Shown piece by piece: positions 33,487 to 46,403 of a stretch of 64,000 nt of DNA (its first letter is position 1; each line of letters starts with the position of its first letter). A program made the position numbers and the translations under genes. The stretch comes from Ptychodera flava. Its lineage: Eukaryota > Hemichordata > Enteropneusta > Ptychoderidae. Below the pieces are notes generated by a model that had not been told where the DNA came from, ran no database searches, and saw nothing but the letters and a program-made list of their open reading frames with translations. The DNA lies in contig NC_091929.1 in assembly GCF_041260155.1 (NCBI RefSeq), forward strand, positions 30,431,462-30,495,461, given 5' to 3'.

Positions 33487-35268
33487 ATCGAGTGTAGATT
33501 TGCAATGAAAGTTCATGAATGCGGGCACTGTCGCAGGAAAACATCCACAACAAAACAATGTTCTGGTTGTTTAATGGAATGGTACTGTGATAAGGACTGC
33601 CAGATGAAAGACTGGATAAAACACAAGACCAAATGTTTAGATGTACAAGATGATATTGTCCAACTGTCCCAATATCCGGACGATAGAGCCCAGCTTTCAC
33701 GGGTACACTCTGTCCCAAAATATGTCGGCGTCTATTACTGGGGTAACTCACCAGCATTTGATCTGTTAAAACTACAACAGAATGAATGGAGTGGTGGCAA
33801 TTACTCTGACAAATTGTCTCTTCTTCTTGCTGGTGTTGGTGACCTCAGAAACGTCATCAAGACGGTAGCCTCGCTTCCGAAAGAGTTTAAAGGTCAAGTA
33901 GAATTCACCTTAAACGACTGTGATGCTCACATACTTGCTAAGAACGTATTGTTCTTGTACATGATGTTCACCACTGATGATGTCAACTACACGTCAGACA
34001 CCTTGGTTCAATTATGGTATTCATTGTGCATCACTGAAGAGCACAATCATAGTTTGGCAAACACCCTCAAAGAATTGATTGAGATTGACGAAAAAAAGTT
34101 GGCCAAAAAGACATCAGATAAGTTAAATATTTCAGAAAATAATCTTAAAGAATTGAAGTCTGTATGGACCGCTTGGTTGACGTCGTTAGAAAAGGGTGGC
34201 CCTGAGTCCCATATCCTTAATCAATTCCAGGCCATGAAAAAGATCTGCCCGGGTACCGAATCCGGATGGTCCTATCATAAAGGTGGCGTTCCTGAGCGCC
34301 ATCGTGAATCACTACAAGAATGGTGGGAAACTGGTGTAATGCTGTCGTCTACCGACAGACATGTAAACCAGGTGGTTTGTCAAAATGTTACACTGTTGAT
34401 AAGAAATCCTTTCCATGACAAATCGTTAATGATGCAATTGTCAGACAGTTTACTGACAATGTCTTTGGCCCAGCTCTTCATCCAGGAACCATTGATATTT
34501 ACCATTGCCTCGGACATATCCCCATTCTGTGGCTGGGATTACTTGGAGGCTAGTTCTCACTGTGATGCAAACTGCGTCTCACAAATGTACAGTACATACA
34601 TATCTCATGTGATGAATAGTTTCACGTGTCATTTGAAGGCTGGTCATGTGTCTTTCCGAGTTCTTCTCGGTGGTTGCTTTCAGCTGGAAGACAAGTTCGA
34701 ATTGAACAAGTATGATCGTATTACCACGTCTAACCTGGCTGATTATTACGGTTTACCAACTACCCTGGAGTTTTTCAAACCATTTCTTAACAGTTCAAAC
34801 TCTAAAGCAGTAATCCTCACAGAACTGATGAATTGGCTTGACTTTCTGAAGACCACAGACCCAAATCCAATCCCTCAAATCTATTTTATTGGGTCTTTCC
34901 CATTGACATCTGCCATAGCCAAGGACACGGGCGTTCCAATCAGCGATTTTGGATTCTACGCCACGACGGCTGCGTACAATGAGTATTATGACATGGTGAC
35001 ACCATTGATCAAGTATCTCAGAGCAGTTTTCCTGATGCACCGTATCAGGAAGTCAGGCGAACGACCTCGACGGAAGGATATCCCAAAGTTCACTGACATC
35101 TTGGAGCATAATGGACTCAAGCTGCGTGATTTCAGGCTCGAGCTGAACCGAGTAATTCCACACAAATGGAAAATGAATAAACGACGGGTTACCCAGCTAA
35201 ATGGTTATGAGAGAAATTTAGAGTGGACTTTCTCTAAGGTACAGCATGACGACGATGAGAACAGATGA
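33487..35268 (+). CDS. Copy 3: dual-MYND/DUF4470 protein, exon 2, intact
   Basis: 1782 nt, 593 codons plus TGA, starting after acceptor TTTCAG at phase 0; codons in front of I-E-C are intronic. In the joined 634-aa protein, finger 1 is completed by Cys44. Finger 2 is C53, C56, C66, C69, C75, C79, H87, C91. The DUF4470-type domain runs from about residue 120 (KYVGVYYWGNSPAFDLL) to 225, with LLLAGVGDLRNV at 153-164 and LNDCDAHILAKNVLFL after it, resembling a degenerate methyltransferase-like fold. A long C-terminal region with YDRITTSNLADYYGLP and a basic end follows. MYND fingers usually mediate protein contacts, and DUF4470 is known from DNAAF3 and fungal MYND proteins. The cellular role is unknown; there is no signal peptide or membrane segment. 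Confidence 0.93.
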   Translation: MECRFAMKVHECGHCRRKTSTTKQCSGCLMEWYCDKDCQMKDWIKHKTKCLDVQDDIVQLSQYPDDRAQLSRVHSVPKYVGVYYWGNSPAFDLLKLQQNEWSGGNYSDKLSLLLAGVGDLRNVIKTVASLPKEFKGQVEFTLNDCDAHILAKNVLFLYMMFTTDDVNYTSDTLVQLWYSLCITEEHNHSLANTLKELIEIDEKKLAKKTSDKLNISENNLKELKSVWTAWLTSLEKGGPESHILNQFQAMKKICPGTESGWSYHKGGVPERHRESLQEWWETGVMLSSTDRHVNQVVCQNVTLLIRNPFHDKSLMMQLSDSLLTMSLAQLFIQEPLIFTIASDISPFCGWDYLEASSHCDANCVSQMYSTYISHVMNSFTCHLKAGHVSFRVLLGGCFQLEDKFELNKYDRITTSNLADYYGLPTTLEFFKPFLNSSNSKAVILTELMNWLDFLKTTDPNPIPQIYFIGSFPLTSAIAKDTGVPISDFGFYATTAAYNEYYDMVTPLIKYLRAVFLMHRIRKSGERPRRKDIPKFTDILEHNGLKLRDFRLELNRVIPHKWKMNKRRVTQLNGYERNLEWTFSKVQHDDDENR

Positions 35269-36284
35269 ATATCTTCGATGCAAGCTCCAAAAATCCTAGA
35301 CTTAGACAAGTATTTGATCATGTGTTTGATTAGCGAAACCCATTTATTACCTACTTGTCCATTACTTTAGTGTACTGAACAGCCTCAGTGATTGAAATGG
35401 CGGCGTAAATTTTCCACATTACTCTAAGAATGTGTGTGAGAACATATGTACGTTGAAGACCTGTCTGAAGTCCTTTAACCTTCCGTCTGAGAATACAGGG
35501 CCAAACGTAGAATCTCGAACAACGTTGATAGACAACATTCTCGAAGATGGAGATGATTTTAATTTCTCATAATCATATTTGGTGACCGAACATCCTAAAA
35601 GTTTTAGGACTAAAAGAGGTAATTGTGATGGCATTGACCTCAAGCAACCAGGAATACTTTTGTATTCATCAGCTGACCGTGAAATTAGCATCATGCTTCT
35701 TCAAGAGATGTTCACCTTCACGTGTTGACACAGTTATAAATCATAGACAGTAGAGGGGGCGTGAACTATGCCTCAAAATACTACTGATAACAGAGGATTT
35801 ACTTATAATTTTCGAAGCTCCTGTCGAGGGACGCGTCTATTTCATGTTTGACGATGGTATTTGTTGAACTGTGTTGTAGTGCATTATATAAGAAATTGGA
35901 CTGGTCAAACAGTATGTTCTAATGTAAGAAGGATAGTCAACCACTCCTTAAGCTGTACCTTGTGTGGATTTTAAGTATCTTGTTTTGACTGTAAATCAAA
36001 ATTTTTGTGTCTTGTTTCACTCCCAAAATAATGTCAAGGAGGAAGAAGAAAATGTACTTGCTTTATAGAAAAAATGCTAATATTATCAAAGACGATTGTT
36101 CCTTCAATTAATTATGTGAAATCACGTGGCTCGCTCTGTAATCAATCTTAAAATTCACAATAGTGAGTGCAGTTGATCCCATTAGCATTTCACAAGGGTA
36201 TTTGCATCGTTATGCCGATTATCTTAGGAGATCATTTGCATAAATGTGCGTTTGAGGTCATGATTTGTGTTATATTCGTTGCTT
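35269..36284. other. Unit spacer downstream of copy 3, no gene seen
   Basis: Empty Penelope site at about 35350 (TACCTACTTGTCCATTACTTTAG). The remaining landmarks are as in the other units. No conserved frame. Confidence 0.55.
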
Positions 36285-37015
36285 TGGTACCTGAAAGGTA
36301 CATTTTGTTATTGAAAATTATATGAACAAAAGAGTTTCATTAGATCAAAATTACTAATGTACATGCCATTAAATATGCAAATTAGTAATTAGCAGATGTG
36401 AAAATGCTAGATGACTTTCTTTAGTATTATATATCATAGTATACTTTCTTTAGTATTATATATCATAGTATCTTCAACGTACATGGCATGTTTCATCAAA
36501 TTTGGTCGTCTATCCAGAGATATTTTCATAATTAGGAAATTTCGTTAATTGTACAAATAAGTTATCAGCTGATGTAAAAATGCTAAGTGAATTCCATTCA
36601 AATTATATTATTATAGTATTTCCAATGTACACAGCGAATTTCGTCAACTTTTCTTGAGTCAATCCTGATATACCCATAATGGGGAAAGCTCGTTAAACAT
36701 GCAAAATAGTAAATCAGCTGATGCAAATTGACTTTTCATTACTGTTGCATTATAGTATTTTAATGTACTTAGAAATTAATTAATACTTAGTCATCAAATT
36801 TGGTCAAGGCTGTATGAAAATAATATATTCATTATTAGGAAAGTTCGTTTGATGTGCAAATTAGTAATTAGCTCATGTAAACAATGTGACATTCATAACA
36901 TAGGTCAACATTGATCAAGTAAATCCATATATATACCCTCATAATTAATGTTCGTTAAATATGCAAATGAGTTTCGCCATGTCCTTAAAACCTTAACATG
37001 ACATTGAAATTTGTC
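36285..37015 (+). repeat. 95-150-bp repeat block, 3' end missing
   Basis: Same family as 8110-9035. It includes a private direct duplication of TTTAGTATTATATATCATAG at about 36420-36470. The CAGACAGG tract and terminal hairpin are absent, because the sequence passes directly into the next landmark (CTAATTAGAAATTACCGC). Confidence 0.58.
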
Positions 37016-40000
37016 ATACTCTAATTAGAAATTACCGCGGGTTGACATTTACTCAGACTTCAAGTTGAAAGATCCTGTCTTTGAATATATCCCGACCTAT
37101 TTGTGTTTAATTAAAGCTGTATGCTAAGTCATCTGTACATATTGATATGAAGATTTGAAAACTACTTAAGATATGAACTTTCTAGGCAGAGGTAGAACAG
37201 AGTTTAGAGTAAAGTAAAGTATAGTAGGGCAGAGTTGAAGATTTAGCAGTTGTGTCTTGACCGTACCATTGCTGTTTAGTAATAACGATCTACAGTGGTG
37301 CTTACAACCGAAAACACTGTGTGTCGGCTCACATACAAGGAGAAAAAGCATTACAATCCCAGTCCGGTACCTCAACCCAGAGATCGTAAAGGAAGAGACG
37401 TTATACTTGCATCGAACACATAGTGGAGAAGCAGGTATCCAGGCGACCTCAATAAGAAGTACTGGCAAACCATAGCAAAAACGACCAGCATGGAAGGCTC
37501 AAATATGAATTTTTCCAGAAAGTGGGAAATTCTTTTCCTTCAATTGGGAGAGTATTAATATGAGAATTGACAACTCTTGCGAAATAAACACAAACTGCTA
37601 TCTATGCGGATGCACAGATGCACATATACTGATATTATGAGGAAAAATGAACCGAAGATGTTCGAAAAATTTGCGATCGATAAAAAGTTAACTTTACAAA
37701 GTGTTAAGAACATTACAATATATGAATCTAGAAAATGTTGATTTGAAAGTTGGTTTTCTTCGACATTTTAAAGTTATGTTAATGGTCCCACAACGACATT
37801 GACAGTTCGTTTCAAGGATAAGTGGCTTGTTGCAGTTATTTATACCTGTATATTTTAGTGAGACGACTGCTTCAGAGTATAAATATATCCACAGAAAAGG
37901 ATTCTCAGAACCAAAAAGGTGAAAAAAATCAATTTTTTTAGAAATGTGACTAAAATTTACTATATTTTATCCAAAAATAGGTCAACATAGCAATGTTGTC
38001 GTAAGTAGGGTCATATACATTGCTGTTTTTCTGTAATAAGCATCACTTTTGCATAGAATAGGATTTTCAAAGCTGAATATGTGAACAAGTGGAATTTTAA
38101 TAAAAGTTACCATTTTAACATAAATTGGTCAAAATGACAAATCTGTCTCGATTTGGGTCAATTAGACTTTATTTTTCCCAATCATCACCGCTCTTTACAC
38201 TGAACAAGCTTCTCAAACTTTCAACTAAAATTCTGATTGAGCCATCGATTTACTAGCACCTTACCGTTTCACTTGTTAAACAAATGATTGTATAACGGCG
38301 CCCTCTGTCGTCTGATAGATATGACATCGAGCGATAATATTCGCGGACAGTTTCTCCATTGGTATATGAGCAAGGAATGATTAAACTTCCAAGATGAAGC
38401 CAAGTACAACAGTGAAAATATACTCGACGCTACACACTTGAAAATGAGAGCCAGCAGAACACGCACAGTTTCCTGCAACTATTAAACACTCAGCCTTGGT
38501 AAATGCATTATAGTATAACTTTCTCAAGAGTTGTGCAAGCTTGGATACCTTCTGCGTCTAACGCCCATCCACTCGGTAGTGAATTAGGCGTTGTTTTCAC
38601 GAGTTGAAATTCGCATGAGTGATTCAAAAGGTAGCGTAGCTTGCACTCTTGAGAATCGTATTCTTCAAAGTATTTGTCCGATCATACTGTGTATTCGGGC
38701 AGAATGTACATGCTGTTCTGGCTTTCATTTTACATTTGATTGATTTGATTGAATTTATTTATTGCTTTATTTCAAACAAACAAACATCGTAATTTTCAGC
38801 TAAATTGTTATTTACTCCATCTATATATGCATTCGTTAACAAACAAACAAATAATCAAACAAACAAACAACGAGGAAACTGAGCATCCAGAATATTGTAT
38901 TCTTCGGGCAGTTTAAACTTACCCAAAGAGAAAGAGTTCCTGAAGGTCCCCACCCCATGTTTTTCTTAGGTTGGATATACAACGCTTTAAAGTATGCTCA
39001 TAGTTACGCTAACCCTAACCCTAATTAAAAAACCCTCAAAAGGCTGTATTTGATGTGCTTCTTTCAAGGAAAGTCCGCAATAAAAGTGATTTCCAGGTAT
39101 GAGGGGCCTATTAAAGGAACTCTTGCCGCCCCAAGTTTGCGAGCAAAAAATAACAACACAATAAATTGAATCAATATACTCTGGCTGACTGTTGTGTAGA
39201 TCATCGGGTGAACGCGCTTGGCCAGCCAGTAACTGCTGTCGAAAAAAGCTAGGCGACGGGGCCCAGTCCGCAGGGAAGCGAGAATAGACAAAGAAACAAA
39301 CAAACAAAGAAACGAACAAAGAAACAAACAAACAAAGAAATGAATAAAGAAAAGAAAAAAAAAGAAATACAACAATAAACAAACGAATAAATACATAAAT
39401 AAATGAAAGAGAAAATACAAAATTCAATGAAAGTTATTGACTGTAAACACTGAAAACCAGGTTTTTGGTCTCGGCAGAGTGATTCGCCCACGGAAATGAC
39501 CATCTGAGCATGCGTAACGAGTTTAACATTTATGCACAGCAGAAAGGGTCATTCCGCATTTGAAGATTTTTACAGAGCGGAGCAGGAGCAAGTGACCTGT
39601 TTGATGATAACGTCATTATTCTGAAGTCATAGGTATGCCAAACCTCCCACTAAATGTAATTCTAATGTCTATGATTTCGAGAGAGAGTTGGCACTTTCAC
39701 TTGTGAACGTTATACGCTAAGTCTATATGTAGCATGAAGTGTTTTCATTAGAAACTGGCAGCCGACAAAATTGGACGGCAATAACAACATTTTCGTCATG
39801 GTGATTAAGGAAGGGGGAATTATTACATGACACAGACATCGATAACGACATCGTATAAATTCAAAGCAGTTTTTTAAGTACAGGCACAGTGGTCCAATTG
39901 AAACAAATATCAGTTTTATAACTTCTTTCTTTTTAATTTCCTGGAAACGACAAGGTTTCTGGTGACCTAAACAATTACCTCTTACCGAGCGCAACAATCA

Positions 40001-41416
40001 CCAGTAAGAGCTATTGCAAAATGTTGATTTTTTCAATGGGGTTGTGACGGTAGAATGTACTTTGGGGACAAACATTTTGGACTCAAAGTTTTATTTTTTT
40101 CTGATCTATCACTTTTGGCGGCCCATTTTAAAAAGAAGTAGTAAACGCTTTCACGATCTTAGTTTTTCTGAAATCGAATTTTTCCACTCGTAGAGTTAAC
40201 ATGGCAGATGGTGACCTTTTCGACTTTCAAATATCTGTAAATGTAAGGCAGTTTTTTTCTTTTGTAGCAAACTTTGTACGGTGATCCCTGGTTTTCATTT
40301 GTGATTTGGTGAGGGAATGGTTGAAGATTTTATTTAGAAAAATTTGGGCAAAAGTTTAAGTCTTTCACTTGCGAGGCGAATTATATACTGCCGTAATAGG
40401 CCATGTAATTAAATTCGGTTATGTCTTTGTTTCTGACGTACAATTATCTTTAGCGTCCTGCACCCAATTGTCTCAGATATTACAACAAGTATCATGAGCG
40501 CCAAAGAAGCTTAGTCACTGAAGGACAATTGTTTTCATTATGTATTCTGTTCCTTGAAAGTTTGACTGATCAATTCCTGGTGCAAGCATAAAAACGATAT
40601 TTTGAGTCATGAAGATTAACAATTCGTACGTTAAAACTTTCACAGAGGGTAGACAGCTGTCACAAACGTGACAGCTCTCTACCCGCAACACCAAATATAA
40701 TATAAATTGAAAGTTTGAAAATCTCTTTCATTTTGGATTCCTGGAATCCCAAGGACGTCGACGCGGCGTGGGGTACTGCAGCGCACGGTCTTTCTTTCTT
40801 TTTTTCGTCCCTGGCCTTAAAGGGAGGATGTGGTCGAAACCGTGCGTGTGCGACTTTATGATATCTAGATGCATCAAGTCAACACAGCTGTAACATTTAA
40901 ATTTTACGATATTCATCGTTAACAAACATGTATTGACTTTCATTAATTGCCAACATTACGCTAGATACAGTGTTTACATCGGTTGAAGGAGTCCCTAGCG
41001 ACATTTGAGCAGAGTTCCGACAACACCCTCCCATCGGTGGTTGTTCTTGTTAGCTATCTAGAATAATAGCAATTAAAACAAAGGGCTCCTTATCTCATCA
41101 ACTTGTGAGAGATGCTACAACTCTAATTACAAGTACTGTAGGCCTATATTACGTTCGTTGCCATGGCTTCCCCGTCGTTGTGTGAAGGAAAATTGTGAGT
41201 CGACGCAATAGAGACCAGTTGAGAATGCATTCAACAGAACCACAGTTTCTTAATGACAAAATCAACCCTTTAGCACGTTTCCGATTTTTTTTCTAAGCTC
41301 TGCGTCTATGTAACAGTCTCCTATACATTCGCGCTCTGTACTCACAAATCGAATGTTTAGTATACCGGACTGAGATAATGAGTTCACATTACTACACGAT
41401 ATAAATTAGTGTACTA
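37016..41416. other. Unit spacer between copies 3 and 4, no gene seen
   Basis: Landmarks in order are GAACTTTCTAGGCAGAGG (about 37175), GGCGCCCTCTGTCGTC (about 38298), GGCAGAATGTACATG (about 38697), CTTGCCGCCCCAAGTTTGCG (about 39122), (CAAA)n and GAAA-rich tracts (39290-39400), GAGCATGCGTAACGAG (about 39507) and GACGTCGACGCGGCG (about 40754). It lacks both the Penelope and the L1-like insertions, which accounts for its shorter length. Confidence 0.55.
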
Positions 41417-41451
41417 TGACGTCATGGAGTAGCAGTTTCTGGTATGCAAAT
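41417..41451 (+). promoter_or_regulatory. CRE palindrome and octamer pair upstream of copy 4
   Basis: TGACGTCA at 41417-41424 and ATGCAAAT at 41444-41451, both perfect, with the same intervening phrase as in other units. Confidence 0.42.
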
Positions 41452-42617
41452 GGGATACATGTATTTGTAAATTTTTCATAAATAGAGCAATAAAGACCTG
41501 AAATCCTGATGTACTCTGCTATATTATCATCGGTTATCTCACGACGGTTGAAAAAGATGACACCAACAAAATGAAATCCAAAGTGACAACAAAATACAGA
41601 TATAAAAGCTCACGCTATAATCAGTGTCCAACCTTGTAGTACTGTTTAACTTGGGTGGGTATCAGGATATCTGACTGGGCAGAATTTGAAAGTACGGGGA
41701 GAAATTGAGAAATTGATGTGTGTAAAGTTCCAGTATAAGAGGTGTTTCAATGAATTTTGCACTCAGTAAAATTGCTAGAAAATTACATTGAACACTGATA
41801 TCTTTATTACATTTTTTGCATGATCAGTGTTTGAGTCACAATATTCAACAACCAAACAATGACAATACATTTTGTAAAAAAAAGTTCTCAGTTTGCCAGA
41901 GACTAAAGAACAAAGAATTATGCAGGGATGGAAAATACGTGACCTCCTTGTGTCATTTCTCAGCTGCCAGCTTTAAATGAAAAGTCTGAAAATGGTATGA
42001 TTAAATGTCATGGTTATTGAATTGAAGTCAATGAAAATAATGTTTCTGTGATAATAAAGGATGAATTCACAACAGTTCAGTTTTGTCCTAGATCCTGTGA
42101 AAAAATTGAGAAATTGATGTATGCAATAATGCAGTCTGGTGCAATTTGAGATAGTAAAACTGGTACAATACCCAAAGAGGGAGAGCACGAGAGGGGGGTG
42201 TCCCCCCTCTCGCATCGAAGATTTTGAGAAATTGATGTGTGGAATGGTGTTATCTGAGAGTTGTTTCAATTTATTCACTTAAAAAATTGAGTAACCTCGC
42301 TTTCTTCCTCTCCACATTTTGAGCAACCCCCTTTAAGTTTTCAATTTTTTGAGTGACCCCCTCACATTCCTCTGACCCCCAGGCTGTAAATAATGACGGC
42401 TCCCTAACTCTGTAGTCGCTTGATTCACTGAATTTTATGGACTGAATACATTTTCAAAACTGTTTTCTGCAAGATTTGTATTCCCTTCTTTCGCACTATG
42501 TTTGGTCTTTGTATTTGTCTTGTTTTGGCATAAAGAGGACGTTAATAGCTTATTGCAGTGCATGCCATATTTTGTTTAATTTCATTCATTGTTATTACTA
42601 TTGAAAAGATGCTTTGG
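41452..42617. other. Insertion private to unit 4, with 25-bp hairpin
   Basis: About 1 kb not present between the octamer and the minisatellite of units 2 and 5. It contains three or four copies of GAGAAATTGATGTGTG-like words (41700, 42107, 42225) and a perfect hairpin CGAGAGGGGGG-TGT-CCCCCCTCTCG at 42188-42212. No protein is recognisable. It may be a non-autonomous mobile element of unknown class. Confidence 0.5.
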
Positions 42618-43142
42618 TGGTGAGACACAGTAATTGCAACGTGTAGTGTGTAGTATGACACAGAATGTGTAATGTGACAGTGCAATGTGTGGTGTGTAGT
42701 GTGACACGGGTGCACTGTGACACAAGGTGAAATGAAGAGTGTGCAAAGAAGCAGCAATTGAAACAGAAGTTGCAATGTGCAGTGTTACATAGAAGATGCA
42801 ATGTAACACAATGTGCAATGTGTAGTGTGACACACAATGTGAAATGTGTGGTGTGACAAAAGCGTAAGGTGACACAATGTGCAGTGTGTAGTGTAACACA
42901 CAATGTGCAATGTGTGGCGTGACACAGGTGCAATGTGACACAAATTGCATTGTTTAGTGTGACACAGATGCATTGTGTAGTGTGACACAGGTGCAATGTT
43001 ACGGAGATGCAATGTGACACACTGAGGAATATGTAGTGTTTAGCGTGACATAGCAGGTTCAATTTGAAACAGAAGTTGCAATTTGTAGGGTGTAGTGTGA
43101 CACAGAAGCTAGTGTAATGTGACACACAAGGTGCAATGTGAC
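42618..43142. repeat. Minisatellite before copy 4 exon 1
   Basis: About 525 bp of the GTGACACA/GCAATGTG word family, ending about 130 bp before the ATG. Confidence 0.88.
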
Positions 43143-43272
43143 GCATATTTTCACTTGTATCATTGGGATGTAAATATTAAAATGAAAATCAATGAATCTA
43201 AAAACATTTGCGTAAATACAGTATTATCCGATCAGTGAGTACGCATGGTGTTTTTTATTTATTCAGTGTAAC

Positions 43273-43395
43273 ATGGATTCTCTTATTGGAGCGTGTTGGC
43301 GTTGTGGCCGTGCAGGGACTGTCAAGTGTCCGCAGTGTGATTTTGGTCTGTACTGTCGTAGAAAATGTATGAAAGAAGACAAGTTTAGACATGAG
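43273..43395 (+). CDS. Copy 4: exon 1, MYND finger 1 (seven of eight ligands)
   Basis: Forty-one intact codons beginning MDSLIGACWRCGRAG, with all seven ligands in place. The start context is aacATGG. An acceptor (TTATTCAG) ends 6 nt before the ATG, as in the other copies. The donor is GAG|GTCAGT at 43396, phase 0. It joins to 46404 to give a 631-aa protein. Confidence 0.88.
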
Positions 43396-44229
43396 GTCAG
43401 TACCATAGTAGTCTAACATAAAGAAAAATAGTAGACTTTATGCAAACATTTCTCTGAAACTAACTCCTATGGTGAACAGCTGAAAGAGACCAGTTGTTTG
43501 ATATGCGTAGGCTGCGTTGGGGGTGGGGGGAGCCTCACTAGCTTCAATCCTTACCTTTACAATTGACTAGTAACAATATGAATGTACTATTTGTAAGATT
43601 ACATCAACATAAAATGTGATGCATTTTAAATCTTTGCCCGACAAAAGATAGGTTGGTCAAGCAACATGGATTATTAGTGCTGAGATTGAGCACAACACTT
43701 TCATGGCGAGGGGAACGACCATAACAACTTTGGTGTTGATGGAATAAATATAAGCTGCTGCACAAAGAGAATCATGAAAGGCAGTTGCTCTTGCTTGTGA
43801 AAGACTTCAGAGACAGAAAGTTGAAAAAGTGAAGAATTCGGGAAAAATAAGCTTTACAATCTTAACTGATATGCCACACATTTAAACCAAACATTGCATA
43901 TAACCTAAGGGTTTCAACCACCTCTTACAAGATATAATAATAATATTCCATCCCTTAGCCTTTCGTTGTCAAGTGGCGCACTAGCCACCACTACTGCACT
44001 GATTAATTGAAAGTCATAACGATTTGTTGTGAAACTCTTAGGAAATTACACCATTAGAGATTTAAGGGTGGACCATTTGATATCCTGGGGGGGTCTTGAA
44101 GATTTTTGAAAAAAAAATTCCCAGCAGATACAAGGGAAAAAATTCTGCCTTAGATGACTTAATGAAAAAAAAACTGGCAAGCTAATGTGGAAGAAAAAAA
44201 ATCTATCACAGTATCAGCAAGAACCTTTT

Positions 44230-45070
44230 GGAATGTAACTTTCATCATTCAGTTTCATTTTTCGGCGCGCCCTTCGAGCGCGTATCTTTAATAATATGAG
44301 GTTATTAATAATGAAAATAGCGCAAAGGATGCACCAGGACATCCACGCAGCGTATCGCTAGTGCATCCTATGAGGTATTTTTTTGATAATCTTATTATTA
44401 TACATCTTACATTCTTGACTGGGGCATCAAATTGTCAGAGTAGTGACCGTTTTAGTGCAATGTCAACACTTTTTCTTCCGATTTATGGTGCGAATGTAGA
44501 ACACTATGTTAGACACGATATCAAACGCCTTCAAGGTCAAGATTTGGATCAGGTTGTAACGGGTGCAATTCATAAAGTCTTCTTCGGCCTGGGGGGGGGG
44601 GGGGGGTGGGCGGAGGATTCATGGGGGTCACCTTGTTTTTGACTTTGGTGATAGGGGGTACTATGTTTTTTGAAATGCCGAATAGGGGGGGGGGGTCAGT
44701 GTGTTTTTGAATTTTGACACGGCTCATACTTGCATAAAATGCATTGTGCCAGCCACAAATTTCATTATTCAGTTGCATTTTGGCGCACCCTTCGGGCATG
44801 TATTTAACTTTAATGATAATGAGACATATTTTTCAGAGCCCCGTCCTATATCAGACATACTTATATCTGACATATCTGTATGTTTAAAATTTTTCGGCGC
44901 GCCCTTCGGGTGCATTTCTTTAAAATATCAAACAATATATATGCCCTTCAGCTGCATGACTTTCATGTACCAGATATATATATATATCAGAGATATCTGG
45001 ATGTTTAATATTTTTCGGCGCGCCCTTCGGGCGCAATAAATCAATATATCAGAGATATATGTCAGAAATA
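44230..45070 (+). repeat. Several copies of the CGCGCCCTTCGGGCG interspersed repeat
   Basis: The core recurs at about 44264, 44783, 44898 and 45017, each near ATATCAGA-type AT-rich sequence. The 44610-44850 copy also carries the GGGGGTCACC...GTTTTTGACTTTG segment found inverted at 2890-2960 and 33120-33180. Runs of 12 or more G occur at 44592-44606 and 44686-44696. Confidence 0.6.
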
Positions 45071-45416
45071 ACTTGATGTCTATTAATTGAAAGTCTGTTT
45101 TGCAAAGTGTACTAATCATTATGAAATCTGCAGTTCATATGAAAAGCATGACAAGTTCCTGATACTTTTCTGTTTCCTCTATGAGAATTCAGTATTAGAA
45201 AGCAACATGCACTAATATTTCACAATCACATTTTTCTTACAACAGTTCTGGACATCTGGTTGTGCATAAAAAGAGTGGTGTACATTCACAGCTCGTTCAA
45301 AATACTGTATTCAAACTGTAGAATTGACACTTTTAAGGTCCTATCTTACAACTGATATGACAACAATTTCATTGCATGTAAAACACTGAATGACTGAATG
45401 TTTAAAATATACTCGA

Positions 45417-45615
<199 letters not shown>

Positions 45616-45634
45616 GCAGTGGTGAATGAAAAGT

Positions 45635-45705
45635 GACCCATGCGGGACTCGAACCCACACCCCCTGTAGACATTACGGATGCTCTACCAACTGAGCTAAT
45701 GGATC
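45635..45705 (-). tRNA. tRNA-like sequence, probably pseudogene or SINE relic
   Basis: On the minus strand, 71 nt fold as a cloverleaf. The acceptor is GATCCAT/ATGGGTC with one G-T pair, the D stem GCTC/GAGC, and the T stem GTGGG/CCCGC with loop TTCGAGT. A-box TAGCTCAGTTGG and B-box GGTTCGAGTCC are good. The anticodon arm is poor: it has a C-A mismatch, and position 33 is A instead of the invariant T. The nominal anticodon is TGT (Thr). It lies between two (TA)n tracts inside the TIR element, so a functional tRNA is unlikely. Confidence 0.45.
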
Positions 45706-45814
45706 AGTCAGTACAATGTGGGCGGTCCTGACTCTTAGATGGGGCTTTTCATTCTGTTGTGCGTGGATAGTGAGTAAACGGCTAAACTCATCACCTAACC
45801 TTTCAGTCTAAGGA

Positions 45815-45831
45815 ATGTATATATATATGGT

Positions 45832-45901
<70 letters not shown>
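45815..45901. repeat. (TA)n microsatellite
   Basis: TA tracts interrupted by GGTATACA at about 45829 and by one AA. Confidence 0.95.
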
Positions 45902-46403
45902 CACTGAATTATTCAATTTATATTCCACTTTTTTGTTTTACCTTTGTCGTGCGCAGGGGGGTCACCCTGTTTTCGAAAGTTGGAATGGGGGGGGGGTCAG
46001 CCACCGTAATCCACCGTCCCCTCGGGGCAAAGAAACTCACAAGTCCCTTATGTACAAGTCCGTTGATGTATGATAAACAGATTGATTTTGCAACATCACT
46101 GCATTAAAAAAATTCTTTGAAGGAAGTATGCAAAAAAAATGCCAGGATTCACAAGGAAAAAAAAACATCCAGTGGAACATGTGAAAAAAAAATAATGCCC
46201 CCCAAAATCTTCCAGACCCCCCCGGATATCAAATGGTCCACCCCTTAGTCTGTTCTGCCTTGAAAGATTGTAAAGACAGGGTGGTTAAACACGACATGCC
46301 ATGGCATCAACTTTTAGGTTCGTCATAGATTCTTGAGAAGCTTTTTGAGTTTTTAAGTAGGCTACTGGTTTTAAACACAGTCACATTGTCTTGTCTATTT
46401 CAG

